NCBI GenBank assembly: GCA_023445445.1
Contig: JAEXLD010000022.1
Span: 22,661 to 86,660, forward strand
DNA: 64,000 nt
Source of the DNA: Bacillota bacterium
GTDB lineage: Bacteria > Bacillota > Clostridia > Clostridiales > Clostridiaceae
Direction of reading: 5' to 3'
The notes under the pieces are model-generated. The model made no database searches and had not been told where the DNA came from. It saw only the letters and a program-made list of their open reading frames with translations. The position numbers were made by a program, and so were the translations under genes. Shown one piece after another: positions 36,701 through 44,966 of this stretch (position 1 is its first letter; each line of letters starts with the position of its first letter).

Positions 36701-37379
36701 ATTTTTTTACTTTATAATAATTAGTTGGTCTTCCAATCTTTCCATACTCCTGATACATTTCAACTTTGCTTTCTTCTACCATTTTTTCTAAGTATCTTCT
36801 TGCTGTAACTCTTGCAAGTCCACATCCATTAGCTATTTCTTCAGCTGTAAGCTTTTCATTTCTTTTTAATTTCATAAATTCTGTTATCTTATTATAAGTT
36901 TTTATATTTAATCCCTTACAAAGTTCCTTTTCTTCTTCCACATTTATATTTAATATATATTGGTCAATATGTTCTTGATTTATATCTTCTGCATTATTTA
37001 ATTCTAAAAATCTATTTCTATAATTTATTAATGATTCTTTAAACCTTTCAAATTTGAATGGTTTAATTAAATAATCTACAGCTCCATATTTAAAAGCATC
37101 ATCTACAGACTCCCTACATTTATCTGCTGTAATTAATATTGTATCTAAATTCATTTCTTCTAATCTAATCCATTTTAATAACTCTATTCCCTTACCATCA
37201 GGTAAAAACACATCTAATAATACTAAGTCAGCTTTACAACTTTTTAATTTAATCTTAGCTTCCTTTATGGAGCTTGCATCATCTATTACCTTAAAACTAC
37301 CCATTTTTTCTAAAAATCTTTTATTAATTTCTTTAACCATTGGGTCATCTTCAACAATAAAAACATTAATCATACTCAT
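36699..37379 (-). CDS. DcuR/CitB-family response regulator
   Basis: A 226-residue regulator: receiver domain (acidic EDD near 10-12, phosphoacceptor Asp56 in LLDVFLPDG, Lys in LIKPF) and a C-terminal winged HTH of the CitB/DcuR group (LTAEEIANGCGLARVTARR). Its ATG 37379 overlaps the kinase stop by one base (TAATG), with GGGAGGT upstream, so the pair is translationally coupled; an in-frame ATG at 37397 is less likely. Expected to activate the downstream reductase operon through the repeats at 36667-36700. Confidence 0.9.
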   Translation of the reverse strand: MSMINVFIVEDDPMVKEINKRFLEKMGSFKVIDDASSIKEAKIKLKSCKADLVLLDVFLPDGKGIELLKWIRLEEMNLDTILITADKCRESVDDAFKYGAVDYLIKPFKFERFKESLINYRNRFLELNNAEDINQEHIDQYILNINVEEEKELCKGLNIKTYNKITEFMKLKRNEKLTAEEIANGCGLARVTARRYLEKMVEESKVEMYQEYGKIGRPTNYYKVKK

Positions 37380-38917
37380 TAAATATTTACCTCCCATACA
37401 GTTATTTCATCTGATGTTAATTTCAAATCTCCATTTAAAGAACTTATAATATTATTAATATTATATAAGCCTAGTCCTCTAAAATTTCCTTTGGTACTAA
37501 ATCCTCTTATAAATATTTTTTCTTTTAATTCATCATTAATTTTATTTCCATTATTTTTTACTATAATATTTATTTTTTTATCTTGGAAGATACCTATATA
37601 TATATATCCATTATCTCTTCCCTTCAATTCTTCAATAGAATTTTCCAATAAGTTTCCTATAATAGTTAATATATCTTGTACCATAATATTTTTAGGTATT
37701 TCTTTTAAATTTGAATTCTCATCTACTTCAAACTTTATCTTAAGTTCATCAGCTTTATTATATTTTGAAAATATTAAACCTTGTATTGAAGCTTCTCTTA
37801 TCTTCTTTAAAGAATCAGTTATAACTCCTCTATTCTCAGTTGTTTCAAAAATATATTCTAAAGCCTTATCGCTTTCATCTAATTGAATTAAGCCTGCAAT
37901 TGTATGTAATTTATTCATAAACTCATGATTTTGAGCTCTCAAATTCCAAGTTAATTCCTTTACACCAGTTAATTCTGCAGCCATATTATGAACTTTTGTG
38001 AAATCCTGAAAACTAGCTATTGCTCCTACTATTTTCCCATATTCACCAATAATACTATAAAAATTCGCCATAATTATCACATTATTATTAAGTCTAATTT
38101 CTTTATTAAAAATTCTACTTCTTCTATACATAACTTCATTTAACAAGTTCTTTATCTTATCATCAATAATTTTATTAGAATGGAGCTTTAATATTTCATA
38201 AGCTTTACTATTAATTACAGTTATTTCTCCTAAATTATTTACAGCAATAAGCCCTTCTTCAATGTTATTAATAATAGACTCTTTTTCCCTAAGCTCATTT
38301 GCTATTTCTTCTGGTTCTAATCCATAAATATCTGATTTTATATTTTTTGCTAATTTCTTAGCTAAAAATATAATAATAATTAAAACTCCAATAAAGACAG
38401 GTATTAAACCTTTAAAAAATTCTACTACTTCGCTTCTTATATCTCTCTTTAACATTCCTACTGCTACTGCTCCAACTTGTACACCATCTTTATAAACTGG
38501 TGTAAATCCTCTAACTGATTTACCTAAGTGACCTTCTCCTTCTGAAACATAGGTTTCACCTTCAGTTAATACTAGTTTTTCATCTCCACCTAAAAATTTT
38601 CTACCTATATTTTCTGGAATTGGATGTGAGTATCTTATACCTTCATTATTCATTACTGTTATAAATAATAATCCTGTTTTAAGTCTTACTCTTTCTGTAT
38701 AATTTTGTACCTTATAATGAGTTGGATCTGAGCCATCAGCTAATTCTTTTTGTATCATAGGATTAGAAGAAACAACAAAAGCTATATCTATTAAGCTCTT
38801 GCCTACGGTTTCCGATACTTTAGACTTTATAATGGCTAATGAAAATATGCTAATTACCATTATAACAATGATAAATATTGCAATAGTTAATCTAGTTAGT
38901 TTCTTTTCTAAGTTCAT
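37379..38917 (-). CDS. DcuS/CitA-family C4-dicarboxylate sensor kinase
   Basis: A 512-residue membrane kinase. Two helices (about 9-32 and 165-188) bracket an extracellular PAS-like (PASC) domain with the DcuS ligand pattern: Arg95 and His98 in GIRYSHP and Arg136 in SVRGFTP, residues that bind fumarate or citrate in DcuS/CitA. A cytoplasmic PAS (about 210-310), the phospho-His in NHEFMNKLH and a HATPase end (GFSTKGNFRGLGLYNI) follow. ATG 38917 has GAGGT upstream; 38935 has none. Senses an external dicarboxylate and passes phosphate to the adjacent regulator. Confidence 0.9.
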   Translation of the reverse strand: MNLEKKLTRLTIAIFIIVIMVISIFSLAIIKSKVSETVGKSLIDIAFVVSSNPMIQKELADGSDPTHYKVQNYTERVRLKTGLLFITVMNNEGIRYSHPIPENIGRKFLGGDEKLVLTEGETYVSEGEGHLGKSVRGFTPVYKDGVQVGAVAVGMLKRDIRSEVVEFFKGLIPVFIGVLIIIIFLAKKLAKNIKSDIYGLEPEEIANELREKESIINNIEEGLIAVNNLGEITVINSKAYEILKLHSNKIIDDKIKNLLNEVMYRRSRIFNKEIRLNNNVIIMANFYSIIGEYGKIVGAIASFQDFTKVHNMAAELTGVKELTWNLRAQNHEFMNKLHTIAGLIQLDESDKALEYIFETTENRGVITDSLKKIREASIQGLIFSKYNKADELKIKFEVDENSNLKEIPKNIMVQDILTIIGNLLENSIEELKGRDNGYIYIGIFQDKKINIIVKNNGNKINDELKEKIFIRGFSTKGNFRGLGLYNINNIISSLNGDLKLTSDEITVWEVNI

Positions 38918-38979
38918 TCTTACCTCTTTTTTCATTAGTTTTACTTGACTATTATATAATAAAACATAAATATTAATAA

Positions 38980-39008
38980 AAAAAGAATCATCTTAAATGA
39001 TTCTTTTT
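38980..39008 (-). terminator. Terminator upstream of the dcuS-like gene
   Basis: AAAAAGAATCAT and ATGATTCTTTTT pair around CTTAA, just after the minus-strand stop at 39018. Confidence 0.85.
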
Positions 39009-39017
39009 AACTTATCA

Positions 39018-39596
39018 TTATTTCTTTCTAATAATATCTAATACATATGTCTTAAAATCTTCAAAAGTTCCTTTTGTTATAGATGCTCCTTTATTGATTT
39101 TTCCACTTGAGAAATTATATTCTGCTGAACCATAGTTAAAGCTTGCACTGGAAACTATTATACTTGAATCAGTAACTCTATAATTTACATCTGTTAGCAT
39201 AACATCCTTACAAAACTCTATAAATTCATTTGCTTTTTCTAAATCACCTTTGCTAACTTCATTCAAAGTAAATTTAAATAAACCATAACCTCCAATTAAA
39301 GGTACCATTTGTCCATTAGACATATAAAATACTTTCCCCATATTATAAAAATATTTCATATTCCCATAAGTCATTGTTCTATATTCATTATTTATTTCTA
39401 AATTCTTATTATCTAAGCCTTGAAATTTTTCAACTATATCATCCCAAGCTTTTGCTTCAGCTGATTTATTATTACTTATTACACTTTTAAATTGTTCATA
39501 TGCTTTTTCTAAATCATTTCCCTTATTTATAATTGAATTATTTACTTTAACCACATACTCATTATTTTCGAATACTAACTCCACTTTACTATTCAT
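39018..39596 (-). CDS. Hypothetical protein
   Basis: A 192-residue soluble protein without recognisable family motifs. It has an N-terminal beta/helix segment (about 1-45), a Tyr/Met-rich middle (NMKYFYNMGKVFYM) and a C-terminal region with Ser-rich strands (SSIIVSSASFNYGS). AAGGGAG precedes ATG 39596. Flanked by its own terminator; no operon partner. Function unknown. Confidence 0.65.
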   Translation of the reverse strand: MNSKVELVFENNEYVVKVNNSIINKGNDLEKAYEQFKSVISNNKSAEAKAWDDIVEKFQGLDNKNLEINNEYRTMTYGNMKYFYNMGKVFYMSNGQMVPLIGGYGLFKFTLNEVSKGDLEKANEFIEFCKDVMLTDVNYRVTDSSIIVSSASFNYGSAEYNFSSGKINKGASITKGTFEDFKTYVLDIIRKK

Positions 39597-39685
39597 AACT
39601 AAACTCCCTTACTTATATAATTATGTATTATTATTTAGTAATAATTATTATAACATAGTATAATTGATTTTCAACCAATTAATTA

Positions 39686-40093
39686 TTACTTAACAATTTC
39701 ATATGACCAATCTTTTATGCCACCAAAATCATATATGTTATTATATCCCATTTCAGCTAATAAATTCGCTGCTGTACTACTTCTATTCCCGCTTCTACAA
39801 TATACTAGTATTTTTTGTTCTTTATCCTTAAGTATATTTCCTGCTTCTGATTCTATTTCATCTAGTGGAATTAGTATGCTATTTTCTATATGTCCATTTT
39901 CATATTCTTCTTTAGTTCTAACATCTAATATTATAACATTTCCTTTATCCATTTCTTTTTTTGCTTCTTCGGCAGTTATTTCAATAACACTACTTTTATC
40001 ATTATTTACATTGGCATCCTTTACTACTGTACCGCAACCAGAAATTATAAAAACGCTTAAAAATATAGTCAATATAACGTAAATTTTTTTCAA
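39686..40093 (-). CDS. Rhodanese-domain lipoprotein
   Basis: About 135 residues, probably starting at TTG 40093 behind GAGGTG (the frame also opens at GTG 40102). A lipoprotein signal ends at IISGC; residues about 40-135 form a single rhodanese domain with VIILDVRTKEEY and the active loop CRSGNRS, so the catalytic Cys is present. An extracellular sulfurtransferase or thiol-persulfide carrier is likely. The substrate and partner are not evident. Confidence 0.9.
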   Translation of the reverse strand: MKKIYVILTIFLSVFIISGCGTVVKDANVNNDKSSVIEITAEEAKKEMDKGNVIILDVRTKEEYENGHIENSILIPLDEIESEAGNILKDKEQKILVYCRSGNRSSTAANLLAEMGYNNIYDFGGIKDWSYEIVK

Positions 40094-40124
40094 TATTATC
40101 ACCTCTTTATTATTATAAAGAAAT

Positions 40125-40167
40125 AAATATACTAAGTTTGTGACTTTATCACAAACCTAGTATATTT
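40125..40167 (-). terminator. Terminator of the AlbA_2 protein gene
   Basis: A long imperfect stem (AAATATACTA with AGTTTGTGA pairing to the complementary arm, one mismatch) overlaps the stop at 40166 and is flanked by T-rich sequence on the minus strand. Confidence 0.65.
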
Positions 40168-41320
40168 ACTTATCAGAAAACTTTGTTCCTGGTAATACCA
40201 CTTTAAAATAATCATCCTTAATAGAGTTAATAAATTTAACCTTTCGACTATTATTAAAAGATTTTTTAATTCTTAAAAAACCTTGGCCATTATTTAAAAA
40301 TCTCTTATTATTATCTATTGTAATTAACTTTTCATATAGCCACATATTCCTCTTGCTTTGGTTTATGTTGTTAATTGATCTGTTATTTCCAGTTATGGCT
40401 CCTGGACTTGTTATAATAATTTCTTTAGCTCCTATATAAATATCTATCATCTTATCAAAGGCAGAATAATCCCTATATAGCACTGCATTATTTATTGCTT
40501 CACTTATTGCATTTATAGGATAATCCTTTGGTAAAATATCCAAAACTTCTCTAATAGCTTTATCAATCATATTTAATATATTACCTTGAACTACTATAAC
40601 TTCATCCTTAGCTGGATTTAGCTTATTATTAATTCTTATAATATTATGTGGTAACCAAAGACTATTAACATTTGAAAATATTAACAATCCCCCTAAGGTA
40701 CAATAAAACTCTCCACTTTCCTTATCCCTTGATATAATTCTTGAAGTTTCAAGTAAAAATTCTTTATTTTCTTCATTTATTTCAATGCCTTTATTTTTAA
40801 AATAATTTTTATATATAGATTCATCTAAAAAGCTTATATTACTTTTTACTATTCTAGAAGTTTCTATAAAGAAATCTAAATTTTCTTCAAAGGATTCTAA
40901 TAATTCTTGCTTTCTCATAGTGTCAGTAGTTGAACCTCTTCTAATATAAAAGGCTCCATTTTCTCTAATTTGATATGGTTTTTGTTCTCCATCATATATT
41001 GTTATTACAGAAACCTTTTTATTTTCTATCAATAAATTATCTACAGAAATTGGAATTGGTGGCTCGCATCTTGAAGTAATTATTTGTTGAACTTGTTCTT
41101 CATTAATAACTTCATTATCTTCTAATCCCACTATCCTTTTTGATTTATCTTCAATTCCTATTATTATATAACCTCTTCCCCCTCTTGAATTTGCTATTGC
41201 ACAAACATCCTTTGCTAGCTCTTTTTTACTACTTTCCTGTTCTAAGGATAGCTTTAATTTAAAATCTAATTTTACCCCTTCTTCTCTTTTTATTAAACTA
41301 AGAACTTTTTTGCTATCCAT
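40166..41320 (-). CDS. AlbA_2/Schlafen-type DNA-binding protein (divergent AAA-4 family)
   Basis: A 384-residue protein. Residues about 10-130 match the AlbA_2 domain (KLDFKLKLS, VCAIANSRGGRGYIIIGIED, FYIRRGSTTDTM). The central and C-terminal region resembles the ATP-binding regulator part (ISEAINNAVLYRDYSAFDKM, SPGAI) and ends in a short basic tail. Such proteins are annotated as putative transcriptional regulators or nucleic-acid binders; some relatives are involved in phage defence or tRNA cleavage, not demonstrated for this group. Monocistronic. Confidence 0.82.
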   Translation of the reverse strand: MDSKKVLSLIKREEGVKLDFKLKLSLEQESSKKELAKDVCAIANSRGGRGYIIIGIEDKSKRIVGLEDNEVINEEQVQQIITSRCEPPIPISVDNLLIENKKVSVITIYDGEQKPYQIRENGAFYIRRGSTTDTMRKQELLESFEENLDFFIETSRIVKSNISFLDESIYKNYFKNKGIEINEENKEFLLETSRIISRDKESGEFYCTLGGLLIFSNVNSLWLPHNIIRINNKLNPAKDEVIVVQGNILNMIDKAIREVLDILPKDYPINAISEAINNAVLYRDYSAFDKMIDIYIGAKEIIITSPGAITGNNRSINNINQSKRNMWLYEKLITIDNNKRFLNNGQGFLRIKKSFNNSRKVKFINSIKDDYFKVVLPGTKFSDK

Positions 41321-41369
41321 TCTCTCACCCCACTAATTTATTGCTATATAAATATTTTACTATAAAAAT

Positions 41370-41405
41370 AGAGAGAGAAGCTATAATAGTAGCCTCAACC
41401 TCTCT
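41370..41405 (-). terminator. Terminator of the ccdA-tlpA operon
   Basis: AGAGAG and CTCTCT with a partly paired interior; followed by ATTTTTATAG on the minus strand. Confidence 0.6.
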
Positions 41406-41413
41406 TAATTTTA

Positions 41414-41965
41414 TTATTTTATTATCTTTTTAATATTGTCAAAAAGTATATTCTTATCTATTAAGCCTTCCGTATCATAAGTAATTTCCCCAGCTTTATT
41501 TATAAAAATAGTTCTAGGAATACCCATAATATTATAGGCATTTGCAGCACTAAGCTCTTTATCAAATACAACCTTCATTTCTAAATTATTATCCTCTAAA
41601 AATTTTAATGCTTTATCTTTTGTCTCTCTTTTTCCATCAGTTAAATTAACCATTAGTATTTCTACATCATCTCCATATTCCTTTATTGCTTCTTCAAAAT
41701 ATGGCATTTCTTCTTGACAAGGCTTACACCAACTAGCCCAGATATTAACTACCACTGGCTTTTTATCCTTAAAATCAGATAATTTAACTATATTCCCTTC
41801 TTCATCATATACAGTGAAATCCTTGGCTTCTTTTATTTCTGTTTGTAATGAATCACTATAATTAGGCATATACGCACCAGATAAGTATCCATATCCAAAC
41901 TTTACAATAACTATTAATAATATTAAAGAAACTATTAACACTACTATTTTCATTTTATCTTTCAT
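41414..41965 (-). CDS. TlpA/ResA-like membrane-anchored thioredoxin
   Basis: A 183-residue protein with one N-terminal membrane anchor (about 5-25) and an extracellular thioredoxin fold. The redox site is WASWCKPC (about 75-82), with the cis-Pro loop MGIPRTIFI. It likely receives reductant from the CcdA protein encoded upstream, 13 bp away, and reduces extracytoplasmic disulfides. No cytochrome c gene is in the window, so a general role is as likely as cytochrome maturation. Confidence 0.92.
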   Translation of the reverse strand: MKDKMKIVVLIVSLILLIVIVKFGYGYLSGAYMPNYSDSLQTEIKEAKDFTVYDEEGNIVKLSDFKDKKPVVVNIWASWCKPCQEEMPYFEEAIKEYGDDVEILMVNLTDGKRETKDKALKFLEDNNLEMKVVFDKELSAANAYNIMGIPRTIFINKAGEITYDTEGLIDKNILFDNIKKIIK

Positions 41966-41977
41966 AAATTTAACCTC

Positions 41978-42652
41978 CTAATTAAATGTTAACCAAGATA
42001 ACAATAAGTTTAAATAACCAGTCATCATCATTAATCCTATTACTATAAGTAATATTCCTGACACAGTATTTATAATCTTATAATTTCTTTTAATAAATTT
42101 AAAAACGCCTTTAAGATTCTCTATTAATAGAGCTGAAATTATAAATGGTATACCAAGGCCTAAGCTATAAGATAAAAGCATGAGAATCCCCTTTAAGGTA
42201 TCTTGTGAATTAGCTGCAATCATTAATGCAGCTCCTAGAAAAGTCCCTATACAAGGAGTCCATCCTATTGCAAATATCATACCAAATAATATAGATGAGA
42301 TTAAATTTAATTTATTTAAATTTGTTTTATTCTTTAATTTAAGACTCTTTTGTAAAAAACCAATTTTGAATATACCAATGTAATTTAATCCAAAAACTAT
42401 TAATAATATACCTGCTATTATATTAAATAGTTTCATATACTTGTGTATAAAAACTCCAAAGGTTCCTGCTGCTGCACCTAAAACAGTAAATATTACTGAA
42501 AACCCAATAACAAAACCTATAGAATTAAGTAACGCTTTGTTATTATTTTTATTTTCTCCCATGAAATAAGATATATATATAGGTATCATTGGTAATATAC
42601 ATGGTGAAATGAAGGTTATTATTCCTTCTAAGAAAAGTATAAAATAATTCAC
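41978..42652 (-). CDS. ccdA: CcdA-type thiol-disulfide transmembrane electron carrier
   Basis: A 224-residue membrane protein with six helices and the two CcdA cysteine-containing blocks (TFISPCILPMIP and GWTPCIGTFLG). It transfers electrons from cytoplasmic thioredoxin to the extracytoplasmic thioredoxin encoded next. Start is GTG 42652 with AAAGGAGTG upstream. Forms a two-gene operon. Confidence 0.92.
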   Translation of the reverse strand: MNYFILFLEGIITFISPCILPMIPIYISYFMGENKNNNKALLNSIGFVIGFSVIFTVLGAAAGTFGVFIHKYMKLFNIIAGILLIVFGLNYIGIFKIGFLQKSLKLKNKTNLNKLNLISSILFGMIFAIGWTPCIGTFLGAALMIAANSQDTLKGILMLLSYSLGLGIPFIISALLIENLKGVFKFIKRNYKIINTVSGILLIVIGLMMMTGYLNLLLSWLTFN

Positions 42653-42827
42653 TAAACCACTCCTTTCCTTTTTTATTAATATATCACAATATTCAAATTA
42701 ATTGAATAAGGTACTTTTTTGATACTATTATACGAATAAAATATCACATAGTTTTTAAAACTATATATTGTATTTATTTACATTTTATGATATCTTATTA
42801 ATATATAGAAAAGAAAGGAATGTTATT

Positions 42828-43673
42828 ATGAATAAAATTGCTTTAATTACAGATAGTACTTGTGGATTACCTAAAGAATACGTAGAGAAATACAATGTTA
42901 AAATTGTTTCTTTAAAAATATTATACAAAACTAAAGAGTATATTGATGGAGTTACCATTACTCCCGAAGAGGTTTATTCTAAATTACCTGAGGAACTTCC
43001 TACTACTTCAATGCCTTCCGTTGATGATGTTTCTCTTTTATATAATGAATTAATTAAAGAAGGCTATACTCATGCAATTGTTTTACCTGTTTCTTCTGGT
43101 TTATCTGGAACCATAAATAGCTTTAGACTTGCAAGTGAAAATTTTAAAAGTATTAATACATTTATTTTTGACACAAAAATATTGTCTATGGCCGTAGGAT
43201 TAATTGTAATTGAGGTTGGTAAAATGATAGAAGCCAATAATAGCTTTGAATACATTTGTAATAAGATTCCAAAATTAAGAGAAAACTTATGGATGTACTT
43301 TACTGTAGATACATTAGAATACTTAATAAAGGGCGGAAGAATTGGAAAAGTTTCTGGTGGAATTGGTGAAATGTTAAATTTAAAGCCTATAATCACTATG
43401 GATAAAGATGGAGCTTATACAACTTTTACTAAAGTAAGAGGATCAAAACAAGCATTTAACAAACTTACTTCATTAGCTTCACAAATACTAGATAAAGGAA
43501 AAAGTAAAGTAATTATAATGACTGGTACCATGCATGAAGAAGCAGAAAGACTTAAAGAACTTCTACAAAAGCATAAAAACACTACTTTTATTTATAAAGG
43601 AACAATTACTCCTGCAGTTGGAATACATTCTGGTCCTAGATTATTAGCTGTAGCTGTTATGAATGAAATATAA
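42828..43673 (+). CDS. DegV family (fatty-acid binding) protein
   Basis: A 281-residue protein with the DegV fold: ALITDSTCGLP (lipid headgroup loop), TSMPSVDD, and VSSGLSGT. Homologues bind long-chain fatty acids and some (FakB) present them to kinase FakA; no FakA lies nearby. The frame can be extended to 42768, but ATG 42828 has AAAGGA upstream. Single gene; a GGGCTACT/AGTAGCCC hairpin (43674-43692) follows the stop, then an interspersed element. Confidence 0.94.
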   Translation: MNKIALITDSTCGLPKEYVEKYNVKIVSLKILYKTKEYIDGVTITPEEVYSKLPEELPTTSMPSVDDVSLLYNELIKEGYTHAIVLPVSSGLSGTINSFRLASENFKSINTFIFDTKILSMAVGLIVIEVGKMIEANNSFEYICNKIPKLRENLWMYFTVDTLEYLIKGGRIGKVSGGIGEMLNLKPIITMDKDGAYTTFTKVRGSKQAFNKLTSLASQILDKGKSKVIIMTGTMHEEAERLKELLQKHKNTTFIYKGTITPAVGIHSGPRLLAVAVMNEI

Positions 43674-43692
43674 GGGCTACTATTAGTAGCCC
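43674..43692 (+). terminator. Hairpin after the DegV-family gene
   Basis: GGGCTACT and AGTAGCCC pair around ATT immediately after the TAA. There is no U-tract, so termination is uncertain. Confidence 0.5.
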
Positions 43693-43701
43693 CTAATGTA
43701 T

Positions 43702-43812
43702 AATGTAGAATGTAAAATTTATAATTATTGAAGTAATTTGTTCCAAATTACTAAAATATATGACTCTATAAACTCCTCTAGGAGTTTATTCCTTTATTTT
43801 ACATTCTACATT
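43702..43812. repeat. Interspersed palindromic element, copy B
   Basis: 17-bp perfect inverted arms (AATGTAGAATGTAAAAT at 43702-43718, complement at 43796-43812) enclose the palindrome GTAATTTGTTCCAAATTAC (43733-43751) and hairpin TAAACTCC/GGAGTTTA (43769-43788). The two cores have the same order and the same 55-base span as copy A at 23639-23718, while the outer arms differ in sequence but stay complementary. Confidence 0.8.
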
Positions 43813-43825
43813 TTTAATTTTACAT

Positions 43826-44251
43826 TTATTCTTCATGTTCGTATTCTTTACCTGATTGCATTGCCATCTTTTCAGCAACTAAATTTTTTAGTAAGACATC
43901 TACTGTCCACTCTTTAGATGTTTCTGTAACTGCAGCCTTTAAAACATTATTAAGTCTAAATTTCTTTAGATTATTTATAAGTAATCCAATTTTAGCCCCT
44001 GGAATATTATTAAATATTATTGCTTTATTTTTTATTCCATCTTCAGCATCATTTAATATGTTTCCATTTATAACATCCTTCACCAAAGTATTTCCATTCT
44101 TGTAACTAATTACAACCTTATCTCTTATTCCAAGCATTCCTGCTAAATTACTTAAAGTTTTAACTTCTTTTAAGTCAAAATTACATAAAATTATGCAACT
44201 TCTCCCCTCATCAGCTTTTGTTTCTTTTGTATCTAATAATTCAAATGACAT
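43826..44251 (-). CDS. DUF3783 domain protein
   Basis: A 141-residue soluble protein. The layout (CIILCNFDLKEV at the start, IIFNNIPGAKIGLLINNL in the middle and AAVTETSKEWTVDVLLKNL near the end) fits the uncharacterised DUF3783 family of clostridia, which I recognise by pattern only. AAAGGAG precedes ATG 44251. No function known. Confidence 0.72.
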   Translation of the reverse strand: MSFELLDTKETKADEGRSCIILCNFDLKEVKTLSNLAGMLGIRDKVVISYKNGNTLVKDVINGNILNDAEDGIKNKAIIFNNIPGAKIGLLINNLKKFRLNNVLKAAVTETSKEWTVDVLLKNLVAEKMAMQSGKEYEHEE

Positions 44252-44299
44252 ATTATTCTCCTTTATAAATTAATTTCTTAACTATATCATATAAAAATA

Positions 44300-44875
44300 C
44301 TATGAATTAAGCAACCTTGTTTTTTTAAGATTAAACTTTACGCTTATAGTATAAATAAAATCTATAGTCATAATTAATAAAACAATAATATTAGATGCAC
44401 TAAAGAAATTTTCTAAACTTACATAAAAATTATTAATAGTTGGCTGAAAAAATCTTATGCCAATATAGCAAAGAACAGCCCAATAAATTGTAAACCTTAA
44501 AGTTATTAATCCCATAAAATTAAATTTTAAATTTGAATAGTCCCAATATCTTTCATTAAATATTTTTAAAAGCAAATAACCACTAATAAATTCTATAGAG
44601 GTTGGTACAATTAAATATACTATAACTCTAGTTAAAATACTTAGATTATAATAATAATCTAATAAAACTAAAATAGTAAAAGCTATTCCATACATTGGCT
44701 TATAAGGACCCTTTAAAAAACCTTCTTTTTTAAATTTCCCAATAATAATATAACTATAAATTTCTTCAATAAAGAAACCTACTACAGAATAAAGTATAAA
44801 ATTAAATAAAGTAAAATTCATTATTGTCAAAATTAAACACCAACCCTTACTAAATTTCATCATTAGTTTATCCAA
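44300..44875 (-). CDS. CmpB-family (PF06541) membrane protein
   Basis: A 191-residue protein with about five hydrophobic segments and the blocks YSVVGFFIEEIYSY and KEGFLKGPYKPMYG, a second and more divergent copy of the family seen at 22385-23083. The frame opens at TTG 44875; ATG 44863 or 44860 are alternative starts with no clearly better site. Forms a short unit with the DUF3783 gene 48 bp downstream. Role unknown. Confidence 0.82.
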   Translation of the reverse strand: MDKLMMKFSKGWCLILTIMNFTLFNFILYSVVGFFIEEIYSYIIIGKFKKEGFLKGPYKPMYGIAFTILVLLDYYYNLSILTRVIVYLIVPTSIEFISGYLLLKIFNERYWDYSNLKFNFMGLITLRFTIYWAVLCYIGIRFFQPTINNFYVSLENFFSASNIIVLLIMTIDFIYTISVKFNLKKTRLLNS

Positions 44876-44966
44876 TTGAATTTAATCAATACCTATAAAT
44901 CTATCTAGTAACTTTTAAGGCTACTTAGAATATTATAAAATGTAGAGCTTAAAAGGAGGAATTAAA

